Positions 36,958 through 47,109 are shown, numbered from the stretch's first letter. The stretch is DNA of 64,000 nt from Bordetella parapertussis (GCA_945890495.1 CAMDCO010000003.1:1-64000), one strand, 5' to 3'. Notes: generated from the sequence alone by a model not told the origin. Translations and numbers: made by a program.

Positions 36958-38181
36958 ATGAACCTCGCCCAACCCCCTTCAAAAACCCCTTCAAAAACCA
37001 CCCCTCTTGGGCCATTACTCGCGGCCCCCCATCGTCCATTCTTTTTATTCGGAGCCATCCAAGGCGTTTTGACCATCGCCGTCTGGTTGGGGATCTTGGG
37101 AGGACAGGTGCAGACCACCCTGCCAGCCAGTGCAGCGCACGGTTGGTTGATGCTGTACGGGCTTTTGCCTTTCTTTGTCTTGGGATTCCTGTTCACCGCA
37201 CTCCCGAATTGGGTCAGCGGCTCGCCCGTAGGACGGACGGTCTATATCGGATCGGCAGGGTTAATGGGTTTGGGCGCTGTGGTGTTTTATCTGGGGCTGG
37301 ATTCACCCGTTTGGATCCTGTCCGGTCTTGCCTTGCATGTCGCAGGCTGGGCCTGGGCGATGATGGCCTTACTGCGGGTCTTGAGGAAGGCCAAACCGCA
37401 GGACACACGCCAGCCCTGGCTGACTTGGTGGGCAACCGCGCTGGGTGCCGTGGGCGATGGCCTGTTTCTGCTCGGGGCGGGCAGCGACTCGGCGGGTCTG
37501 CTGGCGGCCTCGCTGACGGTGGGCGTGTGGTTATTCCTGACGCCGCTCTTTCTGGGGATTTGTCATCGCATGGTGCCCTGGTTCACCAGTCGCGTGCTGA
37601 GCAACTATGTCGTTGTGCGCCCCTATGTCCCGTTGTGGGGCATGCTGGCGGCTTGCTTGATCCATGCGGGTCTGGAGATTGCGGCGTTGCCGCAGTGGAC
37701 CTGGGTAGCCGATCTGCCGTTAGCGGCGCTGGCGCTGTGGTTCATCAGCCGCTGGGGCATCGCCCGCAGTTTTGGCGTGCGCTTGCTGGCCATGCTGCAC
37801 CTGGCCTTCGTCTGGGCCGCTGTGGCCTTTGTGTTGTATGGTGTTTCCAGCCTGGCGCTATGGCTGGAACTGCCATGGAACGCTGGCCACGCACCGCTGC
37901 ATGCGCTCGGTATGGGCTTCTTCGGTGCCATGCTGATCGGCATGGCCTCGCGCGTTAGTCTTGGGCACTCTGGGCGCAAGCTGGAATGCGACGCGGCCAC
38001 CTGGTGGCTGTTCTGGCTGGTGCAAGTAGCCGCGTTGCTGCGCATTGCCCCGGATGTTCTGTCGCTGTCCGATGCCTGGATCACCGCCTCTGGCGGGCTT
38101 TGGCTGGCCGCGTTTGGCTTCTGGGCCGTTAAATACGCACCCATGACCTGGCAGCTCAGGGTGGATGGCAAGCCGGGATAA
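36958..38181 (+). CDS. nnrS: NnrS family haem/copper membrane protein
   Basis: The 407-residue 12-helix protein has family motifs APHRPFFLFGA, HGWLMLYGLLPFFVLGFLFTALPNW, FLGICHRMVPWFTS and HALGMGFFGAMLIGMASRVSLGHSG, with histidines likely to bind haem and copper. NnrS is linked to NO resistance in denitrifiers. ATG 36958 was chosen because APHRPFF follows shortly and because the FNR-type promoter upstream predicts a start there; the mRNA would be nearly leaderless. Confidence 0.88.
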   Translation: MNLAQPPSKTPSKTTPLGPLLAAPHRPFFLFGAIQGVLTIAVWLGILGGQVQTTLPASAAHGWLMLYGLLPFFVLGFLFTALPNWVSGSPVGRTVYIGSAGLMGLGAVVFYLGLDSPVWILSGLALHVAGWAWAMMALLRVLRKAKPQDTRQPWLTWWATALGAVGDGLFLLGAGSDSAGLLAASLTVGVWLFLTPLFLGICHRMVPWFTSRVLSNYVVVRPYVPLWGMLAACLIHAGLEIAALPQWTWVADLPLAALALWFISRWGIARSFGVRLLAMLHLAFVWAAVAFVLYGVSSLALWLELPWNAGHAPLHALGMGFFGAMLIGMASRVSLGHSGRKLECDAATWWLFWLVQVAALLRIAPDVLSLSDAWITASGGLWLAAFGFWAVKYAPMTWQLRVDGKPG

Positions 38182-38191
38182 AGCCCGATCG

Positions 38192-38230
38192 TTAGTGGTG
38201 GGTTCCCTCCGACAGCTGGATCTTGTTTCA
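38192..38230 (-). pseudogene. Remnant of a nirN-like 3' end
   Basis: On the minus strand this reads (stop) NKIQLSEGTHH (stop). The genuine nirN, 690 bases away, ends WNKTRLSEGTSH (stop). The correspondence, including TGG changed to TGA, suggests a duplicated and decayed tail of nirN or a paralogue, with the DsrE-like gene lying between the copies. Confidence 0.55.
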
Positions 38231-38269
38231 GGTTGATAAGTGATCGTGGTTTGACCCCATTCGTGGGGG

Positions 38270-38785
38270 TTAGCGTATTGATTCGATGCTGAAACGTTTA
38301 TCCATGATCACTGGGGTCATTAAGGCATAGCCTTGGTTTTGCCAGTGCACCAGTTCGGCTGGGGCGGAGGGTACGGCCTGCACAAAGTCCTGCATGTCTT
38401 TAAGGCTGTAGCCGTAGTCGCCCATCGCCAGCATGCAGATCTTGAATTCCACGCCCAGATCGGCGTAGTAGCGCATGCGCTCGACCGCTTCTTTATATTT
38501 TGCCTCATTTTTCTTGGCCACGGTGACCAGTTCGGTGCCGTGGATGACCACCTTGATGGTCTCCGGGTTGTATTCGTAAGGCGGCACGGAAAGCGGCAGG
38601 ATGAGCGAGCGCAGCCAGTACAGCGCCGCGTTCATCTTGGCCGGGTCATCCAGAAAAAAGTCGAACACCACCTTTGGCGCGGCATAAGGGGTTTGCACAA
38701 AAGTGGCGTCACTGCGCGCCGTGGCACTTAGGGCGGCGAAATAACTGAAGACAAGAACAAAGGCAAAGCGGCTGAGTGGGCGCAT
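38270..38785 (-). CDS. Exported DsrE-like family protein
   Basis: The 171-residue protein has an N-terminal signal sequence (FAFVLVFSYFAALSATARS). The remainder has the DsrE/F-like layout: VVFDFFLDDPAKMNAALYWL, VVIHGTELVTVAKKN and GVEFKICMLAMGDYGY, with one Cys in the position where many DsrE homologues keep theirs. Periplasmic DsrE-like proteins often neighbour respiratory c-type cytochrome genes, but the function is unknown. It lies downstream of nirN on the same strand. Confidence 0.7.
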   Translation of the reverse strand: MRPLSRFAFVLVFSYFAALSATARSDATFVQTPYAAPKVVFDFFLDDPAKMNAALYWLRSLILPLSVPPYEYNPETIKVVIHGTELVTVAKKNEAKYKEAVERMRYYADLGVEFKICMLAMGDYGYSLKDMQDFVQAVPSAPAELVHWQNQGYALMTPVIMDKRFSIESIR

Positions 38786-38878
38786 GACCGGCTCCGGTAA
38801 GTTTTCCCTGGCTTTTCGTCTTTCAACGGGTGAGGCTCATGCTATCAGTTTTTTGAATAATCGGGATCAGCCCACGAT

Positions 38879-40354
38879 TTAATGACTCGTTCCCTCCGAC
38901 AGTCGGGTTTTGTTCCATACATTGTATTTGCCGACGGGGCGTTTCATCGGCAGGCGCTTGATCTCTTTCAGGGTCTTTGCGTCATAGACGATGAGCGCGC
39001 CGTCGTGTTCCCAGATTGATACCAGGGCGAACTTGCCGTAGCGGTCGAACTCGACATGGGTGGAGGTCTTGCCGGGTACCGGGCGCAGGGTGGCGACGAT
39101 TTCCAGGCTGCGTTTGTCGATCACATGCATGGCATCCTTTTCTGGGCCGGAGAAGACATCCGCCCAGGCATAGGGTGAGGTCTCGTGGCTGCGCAGGAAG
39201 AATCCCGGGCCCAGGGTTTTGATGTGTTTGATGGTTTTGAAGTCGTCGAGGCCGATGACGGTGACGATGCCGTCTTTCAGGTTGGGCGAGGCCATGACGC
39301 GGCGGCCTTGGTAATCGAAGGTGATGCCGGAGCCGACATGGGGCATGCCGGGCAGGTCCAGTTCGGCGGTCTTGGCGCCGCTGTCGAGATCGATGACTTG
39401 GCCCTTGGGGCTGGCGCGTGAGGCGCCGAGCAGATAGCGGTAGCTCTGGTCGAAATAAAAGTCGTCGAGATAATCTTGGAGCACGACCTTGCGCGGCTGG
39501 AAGGCGTTGGGGCCGGCGTAGGGGATCTCCCACACCTCGGGAATGTCTTTGAGTGCGGCGACAAAGCTCTGCCGTGGGCGGGCGTCATAGACGGAGGAAA
39601 CGCGTGAGGTCTTGCCGTTGTGGCCCAGCACCGGAATGATTTGCTGCGGCGAGAGGTCGTCGGTGTTCAGGCGCACCAGGTTGTGCGGCAGGTAGTTGGC
39701 GACCAGTACCTGCTTGCCGTCGGAAGACACGGCGAGGTTACGGGTGTTGAGCCCGGCGCGAATCTCGGCGACGATCTTCAGGTTCCACAGGTCGAACTTG
39801 GTGATCCAGCCATCGCGCGTGGCCCAGAACACAAAGCGACCGTCCTGGGTGAATTTGGGGCCACCGTGTAGCGCGTAGCGGGTCTGGAAGCGGTGGATGG
39901 GCTCCATGACATCGCCGTCCAGGACGGTGATGGCGTGGTCGCCGTGTTCCACGACCAGGGTGATATTGGTCGGATCGGCCTTGAATACCGGTTGGGCGGG
40001 CAGATTCTGCGCGTCTTTGTTGACGATCTGCGAGGCCTTCATGTCGGCGATGTCCCACTTCGGCGGCGTGGTAGGCGGGGTGTAGATCCAGTCGGTCAGG
40101 GCGGCGATCTCGGTCGGGTTCATGACCTCGACAAAACCGGGCATTTGCGTGGCCGGCAGGCCGTCGGCGATGGCCTTGATGGCGGCCGGTTTTTTGAGTC
40201 GCACCAGCGATTCGGGCAACAGCGCCGGGCCCATGCCGCCCAGACGATCGGCACCGTGGCAGGACTGACAGTATTTGTTGTACAGATCGGCACCGTCGGG
40301 GGCGGCGAGGACCGGGGCGGAAACAAGCGAGAGAAGAAGGATGAGTTTTTTCAT
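38879..40354 (-). CDS. nirN: NirN, cytochrome c/heme d1-binding protein (dihydro-heme d1 dehydrogenase)
   Basis: The 491-residue periplasmic protein has a signal peptide (LILLLSLVSAPVLA), a c-type haem motif CQSCHG (near 35), and an eight-bladed d1-type propeller with HGDHAITVLDGD and the C-terminal LSEGTSH tail characteristic of NirN rather than NirS. NirN performs the last step of heme d1 maturation. It is the most distal gene of the nir cluster. The tail has a decayed copy downstream. Confidence 0.9.
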   Translation of the reverse strand: MKKLILLLSLVSAPVLAAPDGADLYNKYCQSCHGADRLGGMGPALLPESLVRLKKPAAIKAIADGLPATQMPGFVEVMNPTEIAALTDWIYTPPTTPPKWDIADMKASQIVNKDAQNLPAQPVFKADPTNITLVVEHGDHAITVLDGDVMEPIHRFQTRYALHGGPKFTQDGRFVFWATRDGWITKFDLWNLKIVAEIRAGLNTRNLAVSSDGKQVLVANYLPHNLVRLNTDDLSPQQIIPVLGHNGKTSRVSSVYDARPRQSFVAALKDIPEVWEIPYAGPNAFQPRKVVLQDYLDDFYFDQSYRYLLGASRASPKGQVIDLDSGAKTAELDLPGMPHVGSGITFDYQGRRVMASPNLKDGIVTVIGLDDFKTIKHIKTLGPGFFLRSHETSPYAWADVFSGPEKDAMHVIDKRSLEIVATLRPVPGKTSTHVEFDRYGKFALVSIWEHDGALIVYDAKTLKEIKRLPMKRPVGKYNVWNKTRLSEGTSH

Positions 40355-40371
40355 GGTGTCGTCGCAGAAGA

Positions 40372-40427
40372 CCCTCTCCCCAGCCCCTCTCCCGAAGGGC
40401 GAGGGGTCAGGGGGGTCAGGGTGAGGG
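40372..40427. repeat. Palindromic C/G-rich repeat between nirN and nirJ
   Basis: CCCTCTCCCCAGCCCCTCTC with GAAGGGCGAGGGG and trailing GGGTGAGGG form overlapping inverted repeats. It is the same type as in the rfbD 5' end. The nirJ stop (40416-40418) and its last codons FPSP lie within it. Confidence 0.8.
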
Positions 40428-41561
40428 AAAAATTTCAGAATCGTCGAGGTAACAGCCGGGGTCTTCGGCCCACAGCTTGCCGCTCGTTTGCCAGGCGCGC
40501 ACGCGGGTGTTGCCGCCGCAGATGGCGAAGTGCTGGCAGGCGGCGCAGCGGCCTTCGACCCGGCGCGGGTGTTGTTTGAGACCGGTCATGACCGGGTCGC
40601 TTGTGTCCTGCCAGATCTGCGAGAAGGGCCGCTCGCGCACCGAGCCCAAGGGGTAGTTCCACCACATGGTGTCGGGGTGCACCACACCGAGATTGTCGAT
40701 GTTGGCGATGTTGACACCCGAGGCGTTGCCGCCCCACTGGATGAGTTTCTGGCGAATGTGTTCGGCCTTGTCGGGGAAGTGTTTCTCCACCCAATGCAGC
40801 AGGTACACGCCGTCGGCATCGTTGTTGCCGGTGACAAACTCCGCGGGCTGGCCGGCTTGAATTTGGGCCCAGCAACGGTCGATCAACAGGTCCATCGCCT
40901 GACGGGTGGTCTGGAAGTGCGCATCCGTTTTTCGGTTTTTGTTGCCGCGCCCGGCATAGTTGAGGTGCGACAGGTAGAACTTGTCGATGCGCTCCGTCGC
41001 CATCAAGTCGAGCAATTCAGGTAAGTCGTGGGCATTCTCTTGCGTGAGGGTAAAGCGCATGCCGACCTTCATGCCGCGGTCGTGGCACAGGCGCAGTGCG
41101 GCCAGGCTCAGGTCGAATGCGCCTTCCTTGCGGCGGAAACGGTCGTGGGTGGCGGCCAGTCCGTCCAGGCTGATGCCGACATAGTCATAGCCGATGGTGG
41201 CGATCTTGTCGGCCATCGCGGCGTCGATCAGGGTGCCGTTGGTGGACAGGCCGACATAAAAACCCATGGCCTTGGCGTGGGCGGAAATCTCGAAGATGTC
41301 CGGGCGCAGCAGCGGTTCGCCGCCGGACAGGATCAGCACGGGCACGCGGAACTGTTTGAGGTCGTCCATGACCGTGTAGGCCTCGGCGGTGGACAGTTCA
41401 CCTGAAAAATCCTTGTCGGCGGAGATGGAATAGCAGTGTTTGCAAGTGAGGTTGCAGCGGCGGATCAGGTTCCAGATCACCACCGGGCCGGGCAGGTTGC
41501 GGTGCGGCTGGACCTCGGTAGGGGTGACCAGTTCTTGCAGGAGTTGGGTGAGGCGGAACAT
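40416..41561 (-). CDS. nirJ: Heme d1 biosynthesis radical SAM protein NirJ
   Basis: Replaces propionates of 12,18-didecarboxysiroheme by oxo groups. The 381-residue protein has the N-terminal SAM cluster motif CNLTCKHC and the SPASM-like C-terminal cysteines (CAACQHFAICGGN, then C in DPGCYLD). GGEPLLRPD and STNGTLID are typical. The last residues (FPSP) and stop are encoded by a dispersed repeat. Confidence 0.94.
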   Translation of the reverse strand: MFRLTQLLQELVTPTEVQPHRNLPGPVVIWNLIRRCNLTCKHCYSISADKDFSGELSTAEAYTVMDDLKQFRVPVLILSGGEPLLRPDIFEISAHAKAMGFYVGLSTNGTLIDAAMADKIATIGYDYVGISLDGLAATHDRFRRKEGAFDLSLAALRLCHDRGMKVGMRFTLTQENAHDLPELLDLMATERIDKFYLSHLNYAGRGNKNRKTDAHFQTTRQAMDLLIDRCWAQIQAGQPAEFVTGNNDADGVYLLHWVEKHFPDKAEHIRQKLIQWGGNASGVNIANIDNLGVVHPDTMWWNYPLGSVRERPFSQIWQDTSDPVMTGLKQHPRRVEGRCAACQHFAICGGNTRVRAWQTSGKLWAEDPGCYLDDSEIFPSP

Positions 41562-41586
41562 GGGGCGCGTGTCAGTCGTGGGGGCG

Positions 41587-42069
41587 CTAGTCTACCAGCC
41601 GCAGTCCGGTCTTCTTGAGAATGCGGGTGCTGTAGAGGATGTCGTGGGCGCGACATGAATCGCCCAGCAGGGCGGCGATCTGAGCGGCTTGCTCAGCCGT
41701 CTCTTCGCGTGAATGACCGTGCACCATGGCGAACAGGTTGTAGGGCCAGTCGGGCAGGGCGCGTGGGCGGCGATAGCAGTGCGAGACGAAGGGCAGTTTG
41801 CCGATGATCTCGCCCAGTGCGTCAACGCGATCATCGGCCACATCCCAGACCGTCATGCCGTTGGCGGTGTAGCCCAGGCGGTAATGGTTGGGCACCGCCC
41901 CGATGCGACGGATGACGCCGCTGTCCAGCATCGCATTCAGGCGAGCCATGACCTCGTCCTCGCTACAGCCGATCTGGTCGGCCAGGGTGGCGTAGGGCCG
42001 GGAGGTCAGCGGCAGTCCAGCCTGCGTGGCCTTGATGAGGGCCTGGTTAACGTGAAACAACACGGTCAT
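41587..42069 (-). CDS. nirH: Siroheme decarboxylase subunit NirH
   Basis: The 160-residue Lrp/AsnC-like protein acts with NirG/NirD/NirL in decarboxylating siroheme to 12,18-didecarboxysiroheme. Motifs: FPLTSRPY-like GLPLTSRPYATLADQIG, DSGVIRRIGAVPNHYRLGYTANGM, and the catalytic-region RPRALPDWPYNLFAMVHGHSRE with its histidines. NirH rather than NirG or NirL is inferred from order. ATG 42069 is the only sensible start, yet that codon and the next few lie inside a 127-bp repeat also present upstream of tRNA-Ser. Confidence 0.85.
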   Translation of the reverse strand: MTVLFHVNQALIKATQAGLPLTSRPYATLADQIGCSEDEVMARLNAMLDSGVIRRIGAVPNHYRLGYTANGMTVWDVADDRVDALGEIIGKLPFVSHCYRRPRALPDWPYNLFAMVHGHSREETAEQAAQIAALLGDSCRAHDILYSTRILKKTGLRLVD

Positions 42070-42177
42070 TGGCGTAGGGGCAACCCCCTGTGGTTGCCCT
42101 GGTTGGGTAGGCACGAGGACTGCCCCTGCAATCGGTTTCATAATTTTGGGTGGCATGAATGCCATGAAAGTTGAGGG
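42051..42177. repeat. 127-bp repeat, copy A, spanning the nirH start
   Basis: It aligns without gaps to 54561-54687 with about ten mismatches (about 92% by eye). It includes the GGGGCAACCCC...GGTTGCCC hairpin, the first codons of nirH on the minus strand, and a GGCATGAATGCC palindrome. It fills the nirG-nirH spacer. Confidence 0.9.
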
Positions 42178-42188
42178 TATCCATGGTG

Positions 42189-42635
42189 TCAGGCCGTGAG
42201 CTTGAGCTCGACGAAGAATTCGCGTTCTTTGGGGAAGCGATGCACGGTCAGTCCGGTCTCGATCTCGATGGCACCAAAGACTTGTTCGACGGCCTCGGGT
42301 GTGGGCGCCGCCGCAACGAACCACATATTGAGGGCGTGATCGCGCGCGTAGTTATGGGCGATCTCGGGATGGGCGTTGACCTGCTCGGCCACGCGATCAA
42401 AGCGTTCCAGCGGCACGGTCATGGCGGCCAGCACATTGGCCCCACCCATGCGGTCGGCGTTGTAGAGCGGGCCAAAGCGGGTGAGGGTGCCGTTTTCGAG
42501 CATCTGGCCCAGGTGCTTGATTAAATCGGCCTCGCTCAGGCCTAAGGCTTGCGCGGCGGCTTCGTAGGGGCGCGCACAGAGCGGGAAGCCGTTTTGTAAC
42601 TGATTGATGATGCGGCGATCCATGTCCTGCAACAT
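42189..42635 (-). CDS. nirG: Siroheme decarboxylase subunit NirG
   Basis: The 148-residue Lrp-like protein belongs to the siroheme decarboxylase complex. Visible: winged helix NGFPLCARPYEAAAQALGLSE, NGTLTRFGPLYNADRMGGAN, HNYARDHALNMWFVAAA and a C-terminal FPKEREFFVELKL. ATG 42635 is where similarity begins. It is separated from nirDL by only a few bases. Confidence 0.87.
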   Translation of the reverse strand: MLQDMDRRIINQLQNGFPLCARPYEAAAQALGLSEADLIKHLGQMLENGTLTRFGPLYNADRMGGANVLAAMTVPLERFDRVAEQVNAHPEIAHNYARDHALNMWFVAAAPTPEAVEQVFGAIEIETGLTVHRFPKEREFFVELKLTA

Positions 42636-42640
42636 GTCGT

Positions 42641-43675
42641 TTAGGCCGCTTTTTGGTTCGCGCCGGCGGAATGGCGCGCCCCGTAACGGGCGCCGCACTG
42701 CTTGAAGCGGCGCTGTGAGAACAGCGGCACGCAATCCGTTTCAGCCAAACCCAGCGTCGTGCGCAGACGGGAAATCTCGGCCAGAACGGCCTCACGATCG
42801 CGGCCGTGCACCATGGAAAACAGGTTGTATGGCCAATCCGGCAGGCGGCGCGGGCGTTGGTAGCAGAGGGTCACGGCGGCATCCGCCCCCAGCGCATGGC
42901 CGACCTCGACGACACGCGCATCGGGGATGTTCCACACCACCATGGCGTTGGCGGTATAGCCCAGTTCGCGGTGACGGACGATGACGCCAAAGCGACGGAT
43001 CACGCCGCTGTCTTGCAAATGGGCGATGCGTTCGAGGATATCGGCCTCGGTCTCCTGACACAGGGCCGCCATCGCCGCGTAAGGATGGGAGGTCACGGAC
43101 AGACCCGGTTCTAGCGCGGTGCAGATTGTGCGGTCGCAGGCGTTCAGTTCAATGGGGTGTGTGATCGGGCTGTGGTTGACCCGATGGGGGTTGTTTTTAC
43201 GATGGCCGTTGAGGTCAAAGCCGAGGTCAATGTGATAGTCCTCGACCATGGGCAGATCCAGTACCGGGCTGCCGACCTCGTGTCCTATCTCGGCCAGTAC
43301 CCGCGCGACATCGGTTCGACTGGCCGCGGCAACGACAAACCACAGGTTCCAGGCGTGTTCGCGTTCGTAGTTATGGTTGACCTCGGGGTGGGCGTTGATG
43401 CGGGCGGCGGCCCATTCGACGCGCTCGGCCGGTACGCGGATCGCCGCCAGCGTGCTCCAGCCCAGCACATGGGGTCTGAATACCGCGCCGACGCGGGAGA
43501 TATGGCCGCTGGCCAGCAGGCGTTGGTACGCGGCCATGACCTCGGTTTCTGTGCGGCCCAGCGATTCGGCGATGGCTTGATAGGGGCGGGCGGTGAGCGG
43601 AAAGCCGCGTTGCCAGTTGTTGAGCAGGGCGAATTCAAGCTCGTTGAGCGGAACGGAGATCATGGCGGGGCTCAT
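42641..43675 (-). CDS. nirDL: NirDL fusion, siroheme decarboxylase
   Basis: The 344-residue protein has two Lrp-like modules in tandem. The first (1-165) has FPLTARPYQAIAESLG and HNYEREHAWNLWFVVAA; the second (about 180-330) has SHPYAAMAALCQ, DSGVIRRFGVIVRHRELGYTANAM and RPRRLPDWPYNLFSMVHGRD. Such D-L fusions occur in several denitrifiers, where NirDL alone can be active. Here NirG and NirH are also kept. It is close to nirF upstream (four-base overlap). Confidence 0.9.
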   Translation of the reverse strand: MSPAMISVPLNELEFALLNNWQRGFPLTARPYQAIAESLGRTETEVMAAYQRLLASGHISRVGAVFRPHVLGWSTLAAIRVPAERVEWAAARINAHPEVNHNYEREHAWNLWFVVAAASRTDVARVLAEIGHEVGSPVLDLPMVEDYHIDLGFDLNGHRKNNPHRVNHSPITHPIELNACDRTICTALEPGLSVTSHPYAAMAALCQETEADILERIAHLQDSGVIRRFGVIVRHRELGYTANAMVVWNIPDARVVEVGHALGADAAVTLCYQRPRRLPDWPYNLFSMVHGRDREAVLAEISRLRTTLGLAETDCVPLFSQRRFKQCGARYGARHSAGANQKAA

Positions 43676-44835
43676 AGACCAAAGCGATGCGCACGCGGGG
43701 TGAAGAAGATGCCGCTGGGGGCCTGGGCCGGCAACTCGGCGCGTTTTGTCTGGGTGCGGGTGTCGTAGATTTCGACACGGTTACCGTCACGCACGGACAG
43801 CCAGACCTGTTCGCCGCGTGGGGTGAACTCCATGTGCAGGACCGCCTTGCCGGGTTGCAGGGTCTTTACGATCTGGCGCGCCTCGACATCAATGACCTGC
43901 ACCGTGTCGTAGTGGGGGAAGGCAAAATTGACCCACAGGTGGCGGCCATCCGGGCGGGCGATGACGAAGACTGGTTGGCCGGCCACGGGAATGACGCCGA
44001 CCTGCTGCCAAGTCGATACATCGACGATCACCACCTCATGCCGACCAACACCGGGGATGAAGGCGAGGTTGCCGACCATGGCCCAAGTTTCCAAGTGGGG
44101 CATCTTGTACACCGGTAGCTTGGGGTCGGTCTTGCCGTAATCCGGCAGGGCGCGCTTCACGCCGCGTTCCAGGTGCCACATGTCGAGCACGGCCACGCCC
44201 TTTTCGCCAAACAGCCCGGCTACATACCAGCGGCCATCCGGGGAGATGAGGGCGTCGTAGGGTTGTTTGCCGATGTTGGGGAATTGGGTGACTTGGGGGT
44301 TTTTGGGGTCCTTGGACAGATCGGCCACCCAGATCTCGCCCTCGCCCTTGGCGTTTTCCCAGAGACTGAAGGCGAAGCGGTTGTCGGTGCTGTCCTCAAG
44401 GCCCACGACCTTGGAATCGGTGGGTACCTCGGCGAGCAGTTCCAGGGTGTCGGCATCGAAGAACTTTACCCCGCCCGGCGTGTAGTTGGCGGCGGCGACG
44501 ATCTTCCCATCCTGCGAGATGGCCCCGCCGATGGAGTTGCCGGACTGGATGACGCGCTTGACGAGGGCGCCGGTGAGCATATCGATCTTGGTGAGTCCAC
44601 CGTCACGGCCAAACACGAAGGCAAAGCGTTCGTCACGGGAAAAGACCATGGAGGCGTGCGACAGATCGCCCAGCCCTTCGATGCGGCGCAGGATGGTGTG
44701 GCGACTGGTGTTGACCTCCAAGAGCGAACCGCTGGCACGCTCGACCACCAGGCCGAGGTCGCCGGTGGGCATGGGATCTATGGCCCAGGCCGGCAGGGCG
44801 AGCGTACAACAAAGAAGGGCTGCTGATTGGTTCAT
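43672..44835 (-). CDS. nirF: Heme d1 biosynthesis protein NirF
   Basis: The 387-residue exported protein has a signal peptide (ALLCCTLALPAWA) and a d1-type propeller without a c-type haem domain, as expected for NirF. Motifs PYDALISPDGRWYVAGLFGEKG and FIPGVGRHEVVIVDV are present. It binds a late d1 precursor. ATG 44835 gives the signal peptide; it overlaps the nirC stop. Confidence 0.9.
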   Translation of the reverse strand: MNQSAALLCCTLALPAWAIDPMPTGDLGLVVERASGSLLEVNTSRHTILRRIEGLGDLSHASMVFSRDERFAFVFGRDGGLTKIDMLTGALVKRVIQSGNSIGGAISQDGKIVAAANYTPGGVKFFDADTLELLAEVPTDSKVVGLEDSTDNRFAFSLWENAKGEGEIWVADLSKDPKNPQVTQFPNIGKQPYDALISPDGRWYVAGLFGEKGVAVLDMWHLERGVKRALPDYGKTDPKLPVYKMPHLETWAMVGNLAFIPGVGRHEVVIVDVSTWQQVGVIPVAGQPVFVIARPDGRHLWVNFAFPHYDTVQVIDVEARQIVKTLQPGKAVLHMEFTPRGEQVWLSVRDGNRVEIYDTRTQTKRAELPAQAPSGIFFTPRAHRFGL

Positions 44836-45137
44836 TGCGGGAATCCTTTTTGCAGTTGTTCGACCACCCAAGTGGCATCGGCTTCGTCCAAGAATGGAGC
44901 CCAGCCGGGCATGGCGGTACCGGGAATGCCATGGCGGATGACGGCGATCAGCGATTCAGCCGGCTTGTCGCGCAGGGCGGTGGCCGTGAGGGGTGAGCCT
45001 AGCCCGCCTGTGAGACGTAAGCCGTGGCAAAAGCCACATTCTTGACGCACGAAACGCGTTAGCTCTTGTTGTCGAAGGGCATCGGGTGCGGCGTTGGCCA
45101 TACATGACCACAGCGCCAGCCATCCAAGCTGTTTCAT
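44832..45137 (-). CDS. nirC: Cytochrome c NirC (c55X type)
   Basis: The 101-residue periplasmic mono-haem cytochrome has a signal peptide (LGWLALWSCMANA), haem motif CGFCHG and the axial Met in GTAMPGWAPF. NirC is an electron carrier tied to NirS maturation or function. It starts after the nirS terminator. Confidence 0.88.
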   Translation of the reverse strand: MKQLGWLALWSCMANAAPDALRQQELTRFVRQECGFCHGLRLTGGLGSPLTATALRDKPAESLIAVIRHGIPGTAMPGWAPFLDEADATWVVEQLQKGFPQ

Positions 45138-45212
45138 TCCTCTCATGGAACGGGTGCCTTAGCAGGTTAATTTTTGCAGGTTAATTTTTTGCAGCACAGC
45201 ACGCTACGCTGC

Positions 45213-45244
45213 AAAAAACCCGCTCTCTGAAACATGAGAGCGGG
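45213..45244 (-). terminator. Rho-independent terminator between nirS and nirC
   Basis: On the minus strand the stem CCCGCTCTC / GAGAGCGGG with an eight-base loop is followed by six T. It begins 12 bases after the nirS stop. A second inverted repeat, TTTTTTGCAGC/GCTGCAAAAAA, follows at about 45185-45218. It probably reduces read-through into nirC-nirN. Confidence 0.9.
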
Positions 45245-45256
45245 AAGAGAGGAAGG

Positions 45257-47062
<1,806 letters not shown>

Positions 47063-47073
47063 TTAACCAGTCC

Positions 47074-47087
47074 TTGATATAGATCAA
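47074..47087 (-). promoter_or_regulatory. FNR/Dnr box, nirS side
   Basis: TTGATATAGATCAA is a perfect FNR/Dnr palindrome. Placing it at -41.5 would put the nirS start near 47039, with an AT-rich TATTTC -10 candidate on the minus strand at about 47045-47050. Confidence 0.85.
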
Positions 47088-47109
47088 TCTTAAGATATTT
47101 TTGACCCAA

